From Mesorhizobium loti (lineage in GTDB: Bacteria > Pseudomonadota > Alphaproteobacteria > Rhizobiales > Rhizobiaceae), in contig NZ_LPWA01000100.1 of the NCBI RefSeq assembly GCF_001510895.1, positions 1-64,000 on the forward strand: a stretch of DNA of 64,000 bases. The letters are read 5' to 3'. Numbering within the stretch: position 1 is the first letter of the stretch; every line of letters starts with the position of its first letter. This document shows positions 62,312 to 64,000 of this stretch, piece by piece. The notes under the pieces are model-generated. The model had not been told where the DNA came from, did no database searches, and saw only the letters and a list, made by a program, of their open reading frames with translations. The position numbers were made by a program, and so were the translations under genes.

Positions 62312-62763
62312 GCGTTCTCCCTTGAAGGATTGGTGACGTAACCACGCCGGCCAGAAGATAACCTTGATCTGGATCAGCCGGACGCGGCAAAGCCGACAGC
62401 GGCGGGTTTTATGATCGACTGGCAACCGCCCAAGAAATGTCGGCCATGTGGTCGTCATCCTGGAATGACGGCTCCCCTCCAGGCTACGAGCGGCAAAATT
62501 AATCTTGGCTGACCCGTTCTTCGCGCCGGTCGCATCGGCTCGGCAGTATGTCTACGCAAAAAATCGGACGCGCCTGTCTGCCATGCGAGATCGTTTGTCA
62601 CGTCAGCCGCCTGCTCGGGGGAACGGGCGACAAAGTCCTTCGAGCGGTAGGGCTAATTGAACGTCGCTTGGCGAGCTCGCTGCGGAGCCTTGGTAATCTG
62701 GCCCCGACCAAGTCGACCCGGCTGACCACCGCCATCCGTACAATTGCCGGCACAGTGATCAGG
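62312..62763. other. Intergenic stretch with an anaerobox-like site
   Basis: Apart from the FNR/FixK-like site at 62365-62378 no feature is seen between fixS and the frame at 62036-62311. Confidence 0.4.
62365..62378 (-). promoter_or_regulatory. FNR/FixK-type anaerobox
   Basis: TTGATCTGGATCAG differs from the FixK/FNR consensus TTGAT-N4-ATCAA at one base. It is 54 bp upstream of the ATG at 62311 that leads into the hydroxylase gene, a position suited to activation under low oxygen. Confidence 0.55.
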
Positions 62764-62919
62764 TCAGCGTTCCGGCTTGTCGTCCCAGTCGATGAGGATG
62801 CGCTCAGCGGCCCCGTGGAGATCGTCGTATTGACCACTCCTCAACGCCCATAGAAAGCCGGATAGCCCAAGCGCGCCAAGGAACAGCGCTGCTGGTAATA
62901 GGTAGACGAGCGTCGTCAT
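62764..62919 (-). CDS. fixS: FixS/CcoS, cbb3 oxidase maturation protein
   Basis: A 51-residue membrane protein with one helix (LVYLLPAALFLGALGLSGFL) and the CcoS signature WALRSGQYDDLHGAAERILI. It is required for cofactor insertion into cytochrome cbb3 oxidase. The ATG overlaps the fixI stop (ATGA), the standard fixIS arrangement. The last residues DWDDKPER are a short acidic tail. Confidence 0.93.
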   Translation of the reverse strand: MTTLVYLLPAALFLGALGLSGFLWALRSGQYDDLHGAAERILIDWDDKPER

Positions 62920-64000
62920 GAGGGCTGCACCCATGCGCGAATGCCCGCGCGCGTTGCCGAAGGACACGTCGTCATCGCGGTAGGTGCAAAGCCTTGCAGG
63001 CGCAGCGCGTTTCCAATGACAAGCAGCGACGAGGCGGACATGGCGATGGCGGCGATCAGCGGAGTGACGTGTCCAAGAATAGCGATCGGCACGGCAATCG
63101 CATTGTAGACGATCGCGATGGCGATGTTCTGGCGGACCAATCGTCCCGCCCTCCGCGAGACGTCCAAGGCAAGGGGTACCGCCCATAGGCTCTCGCGAAG
63201 GAATACGAAATCCGCAGAGTTGCGGCCAATGTCGGCGGCGGTGGCCGGAGCGATCGAGACATGTGCCGCGCCCAGCGCTGGCGTGTCGTTCAGGCCATCG
63301 CCGACCATCAAGACCTGGTGACCATCATTGGTCAGCTGCCTGATCCGCTGGACCTTTCCCGAGGGCACGAGAGCGGGGGTAAAACGGTCGAGCTTTAGCG
63401 CGTCGGCGACTACGGCGCATGCGGCGTCCGTATCGCCGGACAACATTTCCACCGTAAGCCCGGCATGTTTCAACTGCGCAACGGCCGTGTCCGCATCCGC
63501 CCGCAAGGCGTCCTCGAATTCAAAGGATGCGACGAGCCTTCGGTTTAGGGTCAGCACCGTCACACCGGTTTTTCCTTCGGCACCGATCCGACCCTTGCTG
63601 CCGGCCCATCCGTGCCTACCCAAGCGCCAGGTGCCGCCCGCGGCTGTCGCTTCGATGCCAAAACCCGGATGCTCTCTCACTTCATTGAACGTCGGCTGCC
63701 CGGCCGAGCTCGCGAGGCGGGCGAGCGTCTGCGAAAGCGGATGGCGGGAATGCGCGCCCATCGCGGCGGCGATGGCCAGCATGGCCGGATCGATAGACGG
63801 CCCGTTGACGAGCCGGGGTTTTCCCAGCGTCAGAGTGCCCGTCTTGTCGAAGACCGCCGTGTCGATCGCTGCCAGGCGCTCCAGGGCCGACCCGTCCTTG
63901 ACCATGATGCCGTTGTCGAACAGTCGTCGCGCGGCGACGACCTGGACGATGGGCACGGCAAGGCCGAGTGCGCAGGGGCAGGTTATGATCAGGACGGCGA
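62916..64000 (-). CDS. fixI: FixI/CcoI copper-type P-type ATPase, 5' end outside window
   Basis: Copper-exporting P1B ATPase needed for cbb3 oxidase assembly; the N-terminal part lies beyond 64000. Visible: the ion-binding TCPCALGLAVP motif at 63950-63990, the phosphorylation motif AVFDKTGTLTLGKPRLV, the nucleotide-binding HP-type GAHSRHPLSQTLARL, and the hinge QVLMVGDGLNDTPALGAAHV. It is followed by fixS. With fixN-type oxidase genes elsewhere it supports respiration in nodules. Confidence 0.93.
   Translation of the reverse strand, partial: AVLIITCPCALGLAVPIVQVVAARRLFDNGIMVKDGSALERLAAIDTAVFDKTGTLTLGKPRLVNGPSIDPAMLAIAAAMGAHSRHPLSQTLARLASSAGQPTFNEVREHPGFGIEATAAGGTWRLGRHGWAGSKGRIGAEGKTGVTVLTLNRRLVASFEFEDALRADADTAVAQLKHAGLTVEMLSGDTDAACAVVADALKLDRFTPALVPSGKVQRIRQLTNDGHQVLMVGDGLNDTPALGAAHVSIAPATAADIGRNSADFVFLRESLWAVPLALDVSRRAGRLVRQNIAIAIVYNAIAVPIAILGHVTPLIAAIAMSASSLLVIGNALRLQGFAPTAMTTCPSATRAGIRAWVQPS

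Noticed and set aside
1..64000. tRNA, rRNA or ICE attachment site
   Set aside because: No cloverleaf-forming tRNA end, rRNA segment or tyrosine-recombinase gene was recognised, so the ends of the element are outside the window.

Overview
The window is a GC-rich alphaproteobacterial segment. It most resembles a Mesorhizobium symbiosis island, that is, an integrative and conjugative element (ICE) of the ICEMlSymR7A type. The evidence is a Trb-type mating apparatus, the RlxS/TraF/RdfS block, the TraR-TraI-FseA-QseM-QseC quorum-sensing transfer switch, a nodD gene with nod boxes, and fixIS at the right edge. The species call is inferred from gene content; no rRNA, tRNA or attachment site is visible.

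Layout. 0.1-11.7 kb (minus strand): traG, a CopG-like gene and trbB-C-D-E-J-L-F-G-I, a mating channel with overlapping starts and stops. 11.8-17.5 kb: accessory genes (TIR-domain protein, secreted tandem-repeat protein, Excalibur lipoprotein, thermonuclease, AraC regulator) mixed with IS110, IS5 and IS1380 remnants. 17.6-19.2 kb: nodD with a nod box on each side. 19.2-24.3 kb: transfer-DNA processing and excision genes (rlxS, transglycosylase, traF, rdfS, DUF736). 25.2-30.1 kb: a TctDE-like two-component system and a divergent NitT/TauT-type ABC importer, lying between two copies of the parB-like gene's 3' end. 30.3-33.7 kb: parB-like, DUF2958, a small gene, ardC-like. 34-42 kb: a second cargo block (broken omptin, nod-box-associated exoX-like gene, MFS pump, MucR-family regulator, AbiE toxin-antitoxin) lying between two copies of a ~109 bp ICE sequence. 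42.2-45.2 kb: qseC/qseM, fseA, traI, traR.

46-59.6 kb carries the most interesting cargo: two phosphonate-related gene sets. The first is catabolic or uptake-like: a phosphonopyruvate hydrolase, a LysR regulator, a Ugp/Mal-type ABC importer and an HpcH/HpaI aldolase. The second is biosynthetic: a PEP mutase with the canonical EDKSFPKKNS motif, followed in one orientation by an aspartate-type aminotransferase, a nucleotidyltransferase and a CDP-alcohol phosphatidyltransferase, then a PLP enzyme and a methyltransferase. No phosphonopyruvate decarboxylase is present, so the gene order suggests a phosphonolipid route through phosphonoalanine. At 59.9-60.5 kb a second qseC/qseM-like pair appears, and the window closes with a UbiH/UbiM-like hydroxylase and fixS-fixI for microaerobic respiration.

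Caution. At least a dozen genes have a single apparent frameshift, nearly all repaired by adding one base. This may reflect systematic single-base deletion errors in the assembly rather than real gene decay, so genes called broken here should be re-sequenced before being treated as dead.
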